In this document: piece after piece, positions 1-9,154 of the stretch
Numbering within the stretch: the first letter of the stretch is position 1
Layout: the number at the start of each line of letters is the position of its first letter
NCBI GenBank assembly: GCA_027577595.1
Contig: JANBRJ010000075.1
Coordinates: 23,341-87,340 of the forward strand
Direction: 5' to 3'
DNA: 64,000 nt
Origin: Coemansia sp. RSA 487
Lineage: Eukaryota > Kickxellomycota > Kickxellomycetes > Kickxellales > Kickxellaceae
Notes under the pieces: generated by a model
What the model was told of the DNA's origin: nothing
The model's database searches: none
The model's input: the letters and a program-made list of their open reading frames with translations, nothing else
Made by a program: the position numbers and the translations under genes

Positions 1-1
1 C

Positions 2-430
2 GCACAACCCATGTCTCCACCAGTGCCTTTGCGTATGAATTCACTTTACGGCGAACTTGGAAACAGGGGGATCACTATTGGCGAGGCATCTATTCCACAG
101 GCATCTGTCGCCACTAGCCATATGTCATCGGAAGAAGGCATATCGCAAGCAAGTGCTGGATCAAGACCAACCCAAGCGCCGCGCGAGGATATCAGTGGCT
201 CTTCAACCTCTAGATACACAATGGGGCCGCCTCAGTTAAGCATGGACAGCGAGATCCTTAGCCCGCTGGACAGGCTTGCACGCTACCACGCACTAGATTC
301 GTGGATGGTCGCAGGAGCCAACGCTGGACGCACAGAGTCGCTTTCACAATGGAGCGACAGCAACGAAACAGACGACACATCAAAGATTTACGCCGCACAC
401 CCAGTTCGGCGATCCAGCGATAGCTTTTAG
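2..430 (+). CDS. 3' end of an unknown Ser-rich protein (5' partial)
   Basis: The frame is open from base 2 to a TAG at 428-430, so this is the C-terminal part (about 142 residues) of a gene that starts before the window. The visible part is rich in Ser, Thr, Pro and Gln and looks disordered; I see no domain, membrane segment or motif. An in-frame ATG at 11 is probably internal. It ends with RRSSDSF, a basophilic-kinase-like phosphorylation context, but that is weak. No function can be assigned. The next gene, on the same strand, begins 160 bp downstream. Confidence 0.6.
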   Translation, partial: AQPMSPPVPLRMNSLYGELGNRGITIGEASIPQASVATSHMSSEEGISQASAGSRPTQAPREDISGSSTSRYTMGPPQLSMDSEILSPLDRLARYHALDSWMVAGANAGRTESLSQWSDSNETDDTSKIYAAHPVRRSSDSF

Positions 431-590
431 AAGAGTTTAGCATTGTAGCATCTGCATCAATCCCATTTTAATTTCATACATTTTTGTTGATGCTCCCATC
501 AGCATCATCATTTCTGTTACCTAGGATGTTTGTGAAATACACTACCAGGAAACATCACTTTAGGTTTTTTTTATTTGATCTTTTATTAGG

Positions 591-1499
591 ATGTTTTCAG
601 GACGTAATTTCAGAGCCATACAAGGACTTTCTTCTCCAGATGTAATGGCGCTTTCGAGGAATGTTTGGATGAGCACGGGAGCGGACCAGTTCATTATGAT
701 ACCACCTTTCCGTGTGTTTTGCTGCAACAGGACATCGACAGCATTTGCTCCCCGCTTTCATGCAGTCGATCGTTGCCAGTCGCCAGTATTTATGCAGCTA
801 CGCAGTCTATCCGTGTATAAAGGATTAGGACCCGATGCTTTGGGAGCTTCTTCGACAACAAACGCCAACCCCATGCCATCGTCAAATAAAAATAATGGCG
901 TATCCACAGCTACGCCCACAGACGCATCGGATCCAATAGAAAAGGTTGACCTACGGGTAGGGCTCGTTGCATCTGTTGAGAGACATCCTGATGCGGACAC
1001 ACTTTACGTGCTTTCTGTAGACCTGGGAGAATCCGATTTAGTGGATCGGTCAAAGGGCACAGTAAAGCGGACAATAGTCAGTGGGCTTGTAAAGTACTAT
1101 TCTTCGGAGGAACTCGTAGGGAAAGGAATTGTGGTTTTTGCAAACATGAAACCCAGAAAGCTACGTGGCATTGTTTCTCAGGGAATGCTCTTGGCAGCGA
1201 GCAAACAAGAGAATGACACGCTCACGGTCGAAGTACTTGAGGCGCCTGAAGGATCATGTCCTGGTGACAGAGTCATAGCCTGTGCGAGCGGTCAGAATGA
1301 CAAGGGCCCGCTAGTTTGTGGTACATCGGAAACTAACGCTTCAGCAAAACCGCTTATCAAAAAGCAAAAGACCATCGAGGCTTTTATTCAAGGGCTAGAG
1401 CTGGATAAACGCACGGCAAAATATCGAGGACGTGATCTAGTTTCAGAAAATGGCAACAGCGTTTCCACAAAGAACATGGTCTCAGGAACAATTGGATAA
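591..1499 (+). CDS. EMAPII/Arc1-type tRNA-binding protein, possibly mitochondrial
   Basis: A 302-aa protein with an OB-fold tRNA-binding domain of the EMAPII/AIMP1/Arc1 C-terminal family at about residues 118-235. Recognisable blocks are KVDLRVGLV, RHPDADTLYV, RTIVSGLVKYY, NMKPRKLRG and SQGMLLAAS. The tail (AFIQGLELDK..TAKYRG) matches the extra EMAPII-like C-terminal subdomain of AIMP1. This family binds the outside of tRNA and helps synthetases. The GST-like N-terminal half of yeast Arc1 is absent. Instead the N-terminus is Arg-, Ser- and Phe-rich with few acidic residues, and an in-frame ATG at 696 would begin a more typical mitochondrial presequence. The start is therefore uncertain among 591, 642 and 696. 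Domain identity is firm; mitochondrial location is inference. Confidence 0.85.
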   Translation: MFSGRNFRAIQGLSSPDVMALSRNVWMSTGADQFIMIPPFRVFCCNRTSTAFAPRFHAVDRCQSPVFMQLRSLSVYKGLGPDALGASSTTNANPMPSSNKNNGVSTATPTDASDPIEKVDLRVGLVASVERHPDADTLYVLSVDLGESDLVDRSKGTVKRTIVSGLVKYYSSEELVGKGIVVFANMKPRKLRGIVSQGMLLAASKQENDTLTVEVLEAPEGSCPGDRVIACASGQNDKGPLVCGTSETNASAKPLIKKQKTIEAFIQGLELDKRTAKYRGRDLVSENGNSVSTKNMVSGTIG

Positions 1500-1637
1500 C
1501 GGAAAAGAAATGTTCATTCATTCAAAAGCGAGAAAACGAATGCGTTTAGAATCGTACACTGGGCAACTTTGAATAGGATTACAGAGTATGAGCCTGGAAT
1601 AGGACACATGGATTTAAAAACCTCACTGAATAAACTG

Positions 1638-3350
1638 CTAGTAGAGATGTGCTGTTTTTCGGAACCTTTTAAAATTTGGCTTCGATGTATCGGCAGTCGC
1701 CTCAAGAGTATGTGTTCTTTGTTTTGGTTTGACCAATGGAGCGATACGTCGTGGATTGAGCATAGTTGGTTCAGGTTCAGTTGACAGAGGCGATGTTGGA
1801 TCAATTTCACTCAAAGATTGTACGCCGCTGTCGCCCGTCAAAGGCATAGAGTCACCATCCTTTGCGTAGTTAATGGTAGGATCAATGGTGGTCTGGGGCT
1901 CGCTTTCTTCGATGGAAGCTGACCAGAAAGCATCGATTTCTCTCCTCCGACGAGGCGGCGGATTTTCTTTAGGGTCCTTTGGATGTGCCTGGTCAACTGC
2001 AGGGCCATCATTGTTTTCTTGTGCTGTAGTATCAGGTGTTTGGTGATCTGAGCTTACTTTATCGTTGTCAGATCGTGAGGCACCACCTGCAACCATCGTT
2101 GACCAAAAGTTGCTATACCGCAATCCCCTGCGTTGTCTTTGTTTTTTGGTAGTATTGCTGTCGGCTTTTTCAGTTCGAACTGTGACTGGTTTGTCAGCTT
2201 CTATCTTGCTCTGGCTGTTGGCCTGGATATCGTTGCTATTAGTCTGTGCAGTAGAACCATCTATATGCCTGGAGTTTGTGTGAGTTTTGTTGGTGACAAA
2301 CAGCACTGATAGCCCGATTTCGGACTCTGATATAGGGCGGACACCAAGAGTACGTGCGACAGCTTTGACAAACTGTACAATGATGGCAGTATCATAAGAT
2401 TCGTTATATGGTATCTGCGGCAGTATTAGGCATGGATCCACGGCCTTTTCCCCATGCATTGCAATGGAAGCAGCGTTGATGGCCTCGAGTGCCTTGTCGA
2501 TTAGTGTCTTGTAGTAAGGCGTGTCGGTGCTGGCTGTTTCAGCAGCATCGGGGACACAAGCAAGCACGGCACTGGAGCCTCCAGCTGCGCGGATCATTGA
2601 TTTGTACTTTTCGTGCTGAGTTTGGTTGGAAAAAAGACACAGCTTCCCAACAAAGAGCTGCTTGCGTGCCGGATTGGGGGTCCAGTCGACAGCGCTAAGG
2701 TCTATAGGGATATCGGAGGGAAGGGTGGGCAATGGCGGGGCTGGAAGAAAGCCGAGGTTGTTTAGAAAAGCGTCCACAGCTTCGGGCGTTCGATTGTTGG
2801 GGGCATCTAGAGCTGGTGAGAGTGAATTGATGCGCTCCAGATAGTCGGGTGACGTGATGCGGCAGCCAAACACGAGGGCGCCGATGAGTTTGCTTGTTAC
2901 GGCCAGCGTCGGGGTTATCAGATGTGTGGATTCGTCGACACTGTCCATAACGTCGATGCCCGTCTCGCCAGCGCGCGCTGCCAGCTGGCTGGCGGACATT
3001 GCTGGATTGGACCGCATGTTCGCTATGCAAAAGGCGACACGGCATGCACGCAACTCAAAGGTGGAGCCCTGGGCACCAAAAGTTATCTTGTCTCCTACAT
3101 GAAGCGGACACTGCGTCTTGGGTGCGCATGGGCTGCCGTTGATGTGGACGCCAAACTTGGATCCGTCGTCTCTGACATGGACTTCCAGCGAGTCGTGAGC
3201 GCCGATATACAGGGTGGCATGGGCTCTGCTGACAGAGTGGTCTCCGTCGATCAGCAGCGGCGTTCCCTTGCGCCCAACCACCATTATCGAGTGTGGCCGA
3301 AGCCACCATACCTTACCCTGGGTTCGCCCCTGACCGACAAGAAGCAGCAT
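1638..3350 (-). CDS. nbs1: Nibrin/NBS1 homologue (MRN complex subunit)
   Basis: A 570-aa protein. The start is the first ATG; the frame also runs back to a TTG at 3377. NBS1 is the scaffold of the Mre11-Rad50-Nbs1 complex, which senses and processes DNA double-strand breaks and recruits ATM/Tel1. An FHA domain occupies about residues 1-105: VVGRK, SVSRAHATL and DDGSKFGVHING carry the phosphopeptide-binding Arg, Ser and His. Two BRCT-like repeats follow (about 107-200 and 220-330), then a long Ser/Gln/Lys-rich linker. The C-terminus carries FKRFRK, which fits the Mre11-binding FKxFxK motif, only five residues before the stop. The acidic ATM/Tel1-binding motif usually found after it is not visible. 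It is divergent from the SDR gene (508 bp gap) and convergent with the tRNA-binding protein gene. Confidence 0.88.
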   Translation of the reverse strand: MLLLVGQGRTQGKVWWLRPHSIMVVGRKGTPLLIDGDHSVSRAHATLYIGAHDSLEVHVRDDGSKFGVHINGSPCAPKTQCPLHVGDKITFGAQGSTFELRACRVAFCIANMRSNPAMSASQLAARAGETGIDVMDSVDESTHLITPTLAVTSKLIGALVFGCRITSPDYLERINSLSPALDAPNNRTPEAVDAFLNNLGFLPAPPLPTLPSDIPIDLSAVDWTPNPARKQLFVGKLCLFSNQTQHEKYKSMIRAAGGSSAVLACVPDAAETASTDTPYYKTLIDKALEAINAASIAMHGEKAVDPCLILPQIPYNESYDTAIIVQFVKAVARTLGVRPISESEIGLSVLFVTNKTHTNSRHIDGSTAQTNSNDIQANSQSKIEADKPVTVRTEKADSNTTKKQRQRRGLRYSNFWSTMVAGGASRSDNDKVSSDHQTPDTTAQENNDGPAVDQAHPKDPKENPPPRRRREIDAFWSASIEESEPQTTIDPTINYAKDGDSMPLTGDSGVQSLSEIDPTSPLSTEPEPTMLNPRRIAPLVKPKQRTHTLEATADTSKPNFKRFRKTAHLY

Positions 3351-3858
3351 TAACAATAAGTAAACCGACAACAGCAAGAGCTAAAGAAGCGAAAGATCGA
3401 ATATTAGCAGCTAAACATTTGAGAAGAGATCAGTCTAATGGTTGCTGATTGTGGCTGCGCATAAAACAGCATCTGAATTTACGGGCATGAGCACGTGAGT
3501 CTATATTTTTCATGCGATTTTCCTGCTGCTTAAGAAAACTGGCAGAATTTGGCTGGCAGCGGAGGACAGAGAATGGCAATAATGGTGGCCAATGCGCTGT
3601 GGTGTCATTTCTCTGAGGACAACAGGATTTGTGGAAGAGAACAGGCTCCACTATCCCTTTCCCATGGATTTACCGCTCATATGCAACTGATATGAGGTGG
3701 TAGTATCGCTCACTGTAGCACAAACTTAGAAAGGAAAGTAAAGCCCAGAGGGAGGAGCATCCACACTTCCATTCAATTGAGATATGCTTTTGTGCTACGA
3801 TTCTGCACCTTCTTGACTCTTCGATAAACGAATTTTGCCACATCTCTTGAATCCAGAT
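3351..3858. other. Divergent promoter region, nbs1 / SDR
   Basis: A 508-bp gap between two head-to-head genes, so it must hold both promoters. I see no clear TATA box, repeat or RNA gene. Short frames inside it lack any recognisable protein character. Confidence 0.5.
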
Positions 3859-4926
3859 ATGAACACAATCGACGACAGCAAGCCCATTGTACCGCGTGGG
3901 TTCAACTATGACACACTCTCGCGCTACATGTCAAGGGGTGTGTGCTCGCCATTGATCAGCTACGCTGTGATAGACGTGCTGACACGCCGCCTCGACCGGA
4001 GTGGCAGAGATGTCAGGGAGAAGGTTGCGGCTGCCGCTGCGCTGTGGGCCGCCGCTCGCTTCGTGTTGCCCATAATTAGATGGCTTCCGCGCAAGGTTCT
4101 CGGGCTCGACAGGCCATCGGTGCGCTGGGCGGACGAGATCATCGTGGTGACGGGTGGCAGTCACGGTGTCGGGCTGGAGCTGGTAAAGAGGCTGCTGAGG
4201 GCAGGAGCGCGCGTTGCCATCCTGGATGTGAACGAATTCCCAGTCACCGACGAGGCAGCCGGCGGCCAGTGGCGCTACTACCGGTGCGATATCACCGATC
4301 TGGAACAGGTCAAGGCCACCGCAGCCGCTGTCAGGGGTGATCTGGGCGACCCGACGATGCTTGTCAACAACGCCGGCATTGTCGTCGGAAAGCTGCTGCT
4401 GGAAATGACCGACGGGGAGGTCAACAAGGTTATTGACGTCAACCTCACCGCGCACTTCCATCTGCTCCGCCAGTTCCTGCCGGCCATGCTCCGCGCTCGG
4501 CGCGGCCACATTGTCACAATCGGATCCATTGTCTCGTTTGTCGGCACGCCACAGGCATCTACGTACTGCGCATCCAAGGGTGGCGTGAAGCTGCTCCACG
4601 AGTCCCTGCGCCGCGAGGTCGCCACCCGCTACCCAGCCAACGACATCCAATTCACCATCGCATACCCAGGCGTCATCGATTCCGGGCTCTTCAGGGGCCT
4701 GAATCTGGGCCGCTTCTTCCTGCCCAACCTCCGCCCGGACTCGCTGGCCCGTACTGTCTTTGCCGCGCTGGGCTCCGGCAAGGGCCAGGAAATATTCCTG
4801 CCCAAGATCACAAACCTCATCCCTCTTGTCTATGCCTTCTCGCCACGCGTGCGGACCAGCCTGAGCAACCTCCTTGGTGGCGGCGACAGCGCAATGGCGA
4901 CATTCACCGGCCACACAAAGTACTGA
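3859..4926 (+). CDS. Membrane-anchored short-chain dehydrogenase/reductase
   Basis: A 355-aa classical SDR; the ATG at 3859 is preferred over an upstream in-frame TTG at 3835. The Rossmann dinucleotide motif TGGSHGVG starts at residue 98, followed by LVNNAG. The catalytic set is Ser223, Tyr236 and Lys240 (YCASK). A hydrophobic Ala/Leu-rich stretch at about residues 55-80 precedes the catalytic domain, as in the RDH10 / 17-beta-HSD-like (SDR16C) enzymes of the ER or lipid droplets that act on retinoids, steroids or other lipids. The substrate cannot be read from sequence. Codon use is GC-richer than in most of the window, as in the other well-expressed genes here. The alternative is another SDR family of similar fold. 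Confidence 0.9.
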   Translation: MNTIDDSKPIVPRGFNYDTLSRYMSRGVCSPLISYAVIDVLTRRLDRSGRDVREKVAAAAALWAAARFVLPIIRWLPRKVLGLDRPSVRWADEIIVVTGGSHGVGLELVKRLLRAGARVAILDVNEFPVTDEAAGGQWRYYRCDITDLEQVKATAAAVRGDLGDPTMLVNNAGIVVGKLLLEMTDGEVNKVIDVNLTAHFHLLRQFLPAMLRARRGHIVTIGSIVSFVGTPQASTYCASKGGVKLLHESLRREVATRYPANDIQFTIAYPGVIDSGLFRGLNLGRFFLPNLRPDSLARTVFAALGSGKGQEIFLPKITNLIPLVYAFSPRVRTSLSNLLGGGDSAMATFTGHTKY

Positions 4927-5129
4927 TCTCCTAGCATTTCCCAGCCAAGCAAAGCGCCAAGCCAGATATAAACCGCCGTTGTGTAGCTTCTTGTCTTATG
5001 TTATCTTTCAATTAGCTTCCAATGTTCTAGCAAATTGCTTACACGTTTTATACACGGTAAATGTAAGTTAGTGTTAACCACAATCACAACAAAGCGATAA
5101 ATGTCCCAGAACAGAACATGGTGTCGCTG

Positions 5130-7216
5130 CTACTGCTGGGGCGGCGTTGGCGAGCCCGGGTGAAAGCCGGAGAGCGCGTGCGAAGGCATGTGCATCGGCG
5201 GGAGGAGGTGGTGCGACTGCTCCAGGCGCTTGCGCAGCATGCGGTTGCCTTCTTCCAGCCCGCGGATGAACTGCACCGCATGTGCAAGGATGACCGCCTT
5301 GCTGGGTGTGCTGTGCGCCGTGCCTGGGTGGTTTCCAAGCGCAGGGTCACGCAGCGTTGTCACCAGCGTCATTAACTCGGCGTACCCGTGGCGGATCTGG
5401 TTCCGTCGCCGCTGCTCCGACGCAATGTGGTTGGCTCGCCGCTCCTCTTCTGTGAGGACCGCCCGTGGCATGCTTTTCTTGCTTTCTTTCCGCTTGCCGT
5501 CCTTCCCAGCTGTCGCAGCAGTGCTGTCCTCTCCTACATCATCATTGTCGTCGTCTTCTTCCGGCGCGTTGCCACCTAGGGCCACATACTCCTCCCCTGC
5601 CATGCCCGGGCCTGCATGCCTGGATCCATGGCCAGTACCAAATGCACTCTGCGGCATGGACCGACGCCCTGCTATCGATCCTGCGGACGCTGCTTCCAGG
5701 ATGGTTGGTGGCCGCGACAGCGCCAGGTGCATTCCATCTGTTCCAGCGCTTGCGCTGAAAGGAGAATGCGCGTCGCGCATCGGCGATCGCATGCTGCCCC
5801 GGGTCTTGCGCGGCTGGTCGAGCTGCTCAAACGATGCCTTGCGCTTTATTGACATATCGGACTCGGACGGGGGTCGAGGAGACTGTATACTTGCGTCGGT
5901 CATAAAGTCGGTTCTCCACATAGAACCGGTGGCAGTATGCGGGCCTCCCTGGGAGAGCGCCGCCGGTATTTCCATGCTCAGAGCCCCTGTCCGCTGTTGC
6001 TGCATACTGGATACTGGCACTGAAGCGTTGGCTGTTGGGCTCACTAGATGCAACATAGCCGCTGCGCTGGACAAGGACGGGTGCGGTGACTGCGACTGGG
6101 ATTGGCGCATGTCAAAGCTCAAACGCTGTGACATTGCTGCAATATCGGGAAACGCGGTGGACTGCGGGTGGGGCGGTTCTCCGTGGTGGTCCTGGTTCTG
6201 CAGAAGCCATGACGACACCTTGTGCATCTCGTCAGATATGACGTTTCCGAGTGAAAGCTGCGATGTGCTGCCCAGGCTGTAATCAAACATAGACGCCTGC
6301 CGACGCATTGGCACGGCTCCGCCGGCTGTTCCGGCTGTGGTGTGGCTGCGGGTTCCGCCGATGCTGGCTGATGGTGGTGCCATATGTGTAAGCCCTGAGG
6401 CAGCGTCGTTTCTGCTGTCGTCTAGGGACAGGTGCGGGATGGCATCGTCCATTGCGCCCATCATTCCCGCCCCCACGCCAATCCCCATCCCCATGCTGGT
6501 GAAGTCTGTGCGTGACGAGAAGTTTGCCATTGGCAGAGGTGACGCAAGGTACGGTGCAATATCTAGGCCGTCGATGTCAAACCCACTGAGAAACGAGTTC
6601 AAGTAGGACTCCTCTTTGGAGTCAAACAGTGTGTTGCTGGCGGGCTGGAGCACAGGCTGCTCTTGCTGACGGTCTGCTTGTGTGACTTGTTGTTGTTGTT
6701 GTTGCTGTAGGCTGCTGACCTGGGTGCTGTTGAGCACTGCGCTTCCGCTGTCAAAACGAAGCCCAAGTGCGTTGGCGCTGTGTGTAGCGTATGGCTGCTG
6801 CGCCGAAAGGAATGCTGCCTCTAGCGCGTTGGAGGAGTCGGAGCTTTGCGGGAACAGGGGCGCTGGCTCGAGATCGGCGGGAATCGATGGAGGTCGCGGG
6901 GGAATCGACGTCGGCGGGAACGGGAGATTTTCAAAAAAGTCGCTGGTCGCAACAAGTAGCGACGGATCTACAACAATAGAAAGAAGCAGATGTAGAGACA
7001 GTAAACGGGCACACATAAAACAAGGGTGAGTGTTGCGTTCGGCTGCCCCCCTCCGGAGAGGGGTGATCGGGTGTGTTATAAGCAAAAGAGATGAAATAAA
7101 ATAAGCGCAGGCAAGCAGCAAGAACATGATTCGGATCTATCGGAGCACAGCTGTTGCGTTCCGAAGAAGGTAAGTGCACGGAGACACAGTCTGGTTTGGC
7201 TGAACGCACCTGCCAT
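5130..7216 (-). CDS. bHLH transcription factor (two exons, spliced start inferred)
   Basis: The C-terminal half has a bHLH domain: basic region HIASEQRRRNQIR, helix 1, loop, and helix 2 beginning PSKAVILAHAVQFIRGLE, then a short leucine-repeat-like LRKRLEQ. The His/Glu/Arg pattern predicts E-box (CANNTG) binding. The rest is long, disordered, Gln/Ser/Pro-rich and Met-rich. The uninterrupted frame upstream of about 6967 reads like intron. I infer exon 1 at 7210-7216 (ATGGCAG), a donor GTGCGT at 7209-7204, an intron of 242 nt and an acceptor TAG ending at 6968 after a pyrimidine tract. Exon 2 is then 5130-6967. The product is 614 aa and starts MADPSLLVATSDFF. An alternative uses the ATG at 7244 with the same donor and another acceptor. 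Domain call is firm; target genes unknown. Confidence 0.75.
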
Positions 7217-9154
7217 CAAAAAGCGCAAGCGGAGGAGCTGACATGTGAAAGAAAAGCCATCACAGCCCCTCGTCTCCCTTGCAATTGCCCTAATTGCCTC
7301 CCTCTTTTGCCTCCTGCCTTTCACTATGCACGCACATAGCCATGTCTACCTTGTTTGGGAAAGATGGTCGGCCTGGGTCTGTGCGTGTAAACTGAATGTC
7401 GGGACTAATCGCTTACCTGTGTCAAGGGAGCCTGCTCCATTACCTCCTGGGTCCTCATTTGATACAAACAGATGTGTCCAATCCATATGTAGTTGTAGCT
7501 ATCGTGCGCCTTCACTGTGTCGACAGACGCAGAAGACTTAGCTCTGGATTTCTGTTGTCTTTTGTTGTATATGCAGCCCCGGTCTCTCCTGGAGCGGCTG
7601 AAATATTGTGTTAATACAGCAGTGTATGTACAAGAACGGTGGCTGCGCGCCTGAACATACGAGGCGTGAGAAGCCGGGTTTGCAGCGTGTTTAAAGCCAA
7701 CGTATGCGACTTGGAAACGTTTTTTGGTCGGCGGGAACAGACCTGCGATATATACTAATAGCGGCAGGGATAAAGGCAAGCGGTGGTTGTAGCCCTGAAT
7801 TCAAGCTGCGAACTGAGCAAACATGCAACGGAGCTGAAAGACAACTGCTGGCCCTTTTGCAAACAAATATGAAAAGGAGCGAAACGTCAGGCAGGAAATT
7901 CCAGGTGTACAATTCGAAAGGCGCACAGACCGATAGAAAAATAATCAAGATATACAGAACGCAAAGTGTAAAAAGAGGCGAAGAAAGAAAACAGAAAAGA
8001 ACAAGAGTGGAAAAATACATTTGATACCAATAAAGAAGGATATGGTGATACAAAAAAAGGTTGATGACCCAGGCTTCGATTAAGGTTCTCCTCCATTGGC
8101 GCCGTGCCTGCCATCTTCCTAGGCACGGGACACCATCATCTTTAGTGCTGATGTTTTTCTTGCCACAGTCCAGATGCTGCCAATGGCACGGAAAAGCGCT
8201 GTGAGACGATCGCGCTTTGGTGCTTGCCATAGAACCGGCCCCAGGCATGCGTGGTCTGCCATGGATTCACGTGCACCTGCTTCACGTTTGTGCTGTTCGC
8301 ACAAGCAACAAAGCGTGTCAATCTGTCTTGCGACCAGCTTTTCTTTTGCTTCTGCTTTTCGCAACATTTTTCTACCACCATCTTGAACGCTGAATTTTCA
8401 TATATCTGTGGGGGATGTATTTATCTCACGTGAGAAGTGCTTTTCAAACAGTCGAATCAGATTGCCCTTTGCAATGGACTAAAGACGAATTGGCCAGGCA
8501 CACAGCTCAACAAGGAAAGAAAAAAAGGTCCCTTTTGACTCACTTTTGACCTCTAACTTTCCTTTCCTCTCCTTTCCTATTTTCCTTTCTACTTGCAACA
8601 ACCTCTCTATCTCTTTGTGGTTGTTCTATTTGACCCTATTTATTTTTAACACTTTCAAGGCCATACGCCAGATTGCACTCCGTTGACAACTTTCCCTATT
8701 GCCTGTGGTTGCATTTTCGCTCTCAATCCGAACAAAATCCAACAACCTTATGTAGGCTACATTGCCTCTTGGTTTCCCCTGCCTAGCTATATTTTCGCTC
8801 TTCATTTGCCTTCTAGCCAAGACACACGCATAGTCAATTACCTCCAGGCTGTCTCTGTGCAAGGCCTATATTAATTTTACGCGTCTTTGTACGCCTGCTT
8901 TCACTCAGCGCACCATTCTCTGCGTCTAATTGCTGATTGTAGACGCGTACGCGTTAATTCGAACAGCTTCTGGGTCTCCTCCACCTACCCCTAAACACAG
9001 CAGCTGCTCTGCACTTGCCTTCGTTTAGCCTGGCCTGTTGTTCTTTTTAGTTTTCAGTTGCCTACCTTAGCTTTCTTCTTCTTTTATTCATTTGTATCGT
9101 CAAAGGCCCACACAATAGTAGCTGTTTCTGCCGCTTTGAGCAGCTATTCTTTTC
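7217..9154. other. Long intergenic region between bHLH gene and SET3
   Basis: About 1.9 kb between divergent genes. Several short open frames occur on both strands but none has recognisable protein character. The strip 8550-8660 is pyrimidine-rich. The notable content is the MCB cluster at 8879-8954 (separate entry) and one TGACTCA at about 8538. No RNA gene seen. Confidence 0.6.
8879..8954. promoter_or_regulatory. Cluster of three MCB (ACGCGT) boxes upstream of SET3
   Basis: ACGCGT occurs at 8879-8884, 8943-8948 and 8949-8954. The last two are directly joined and form a 12-bp palindrome. They lie 201-276 bp upstream of the SET3 ATG. In yeasts MCB boxes are bound by MBF (Mbp1/Swi6 or Cdc10/Res) and drive G1/S transcription. 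The sequence is observed; the regulatory role is inference. Confidence 0.55.

Noticed and set aside
3931-4914. 327-codon open frame on the minus strand across the SDR gene
   Set aside because: It is the antisense shadow of a GC-rich coding gene; composition (Gln/His/Gly/Val) follows the codon positions of the SDR and there is no domain.
5188-6282. 364-codon open frame on the + strand across the bHLH gene
   Set aside because: Antisense shadow; the opposite strand encodes a clear bHLH domain and low-complexity activation regions.
7691-8386. Several open frames on both strands in the bHLH-SET3 gap
   Set aside because: Composition is typical of random sequence (Ser, Cys, His and Lys rich), with no conserved pattern and mutual overlap in opposing strands.
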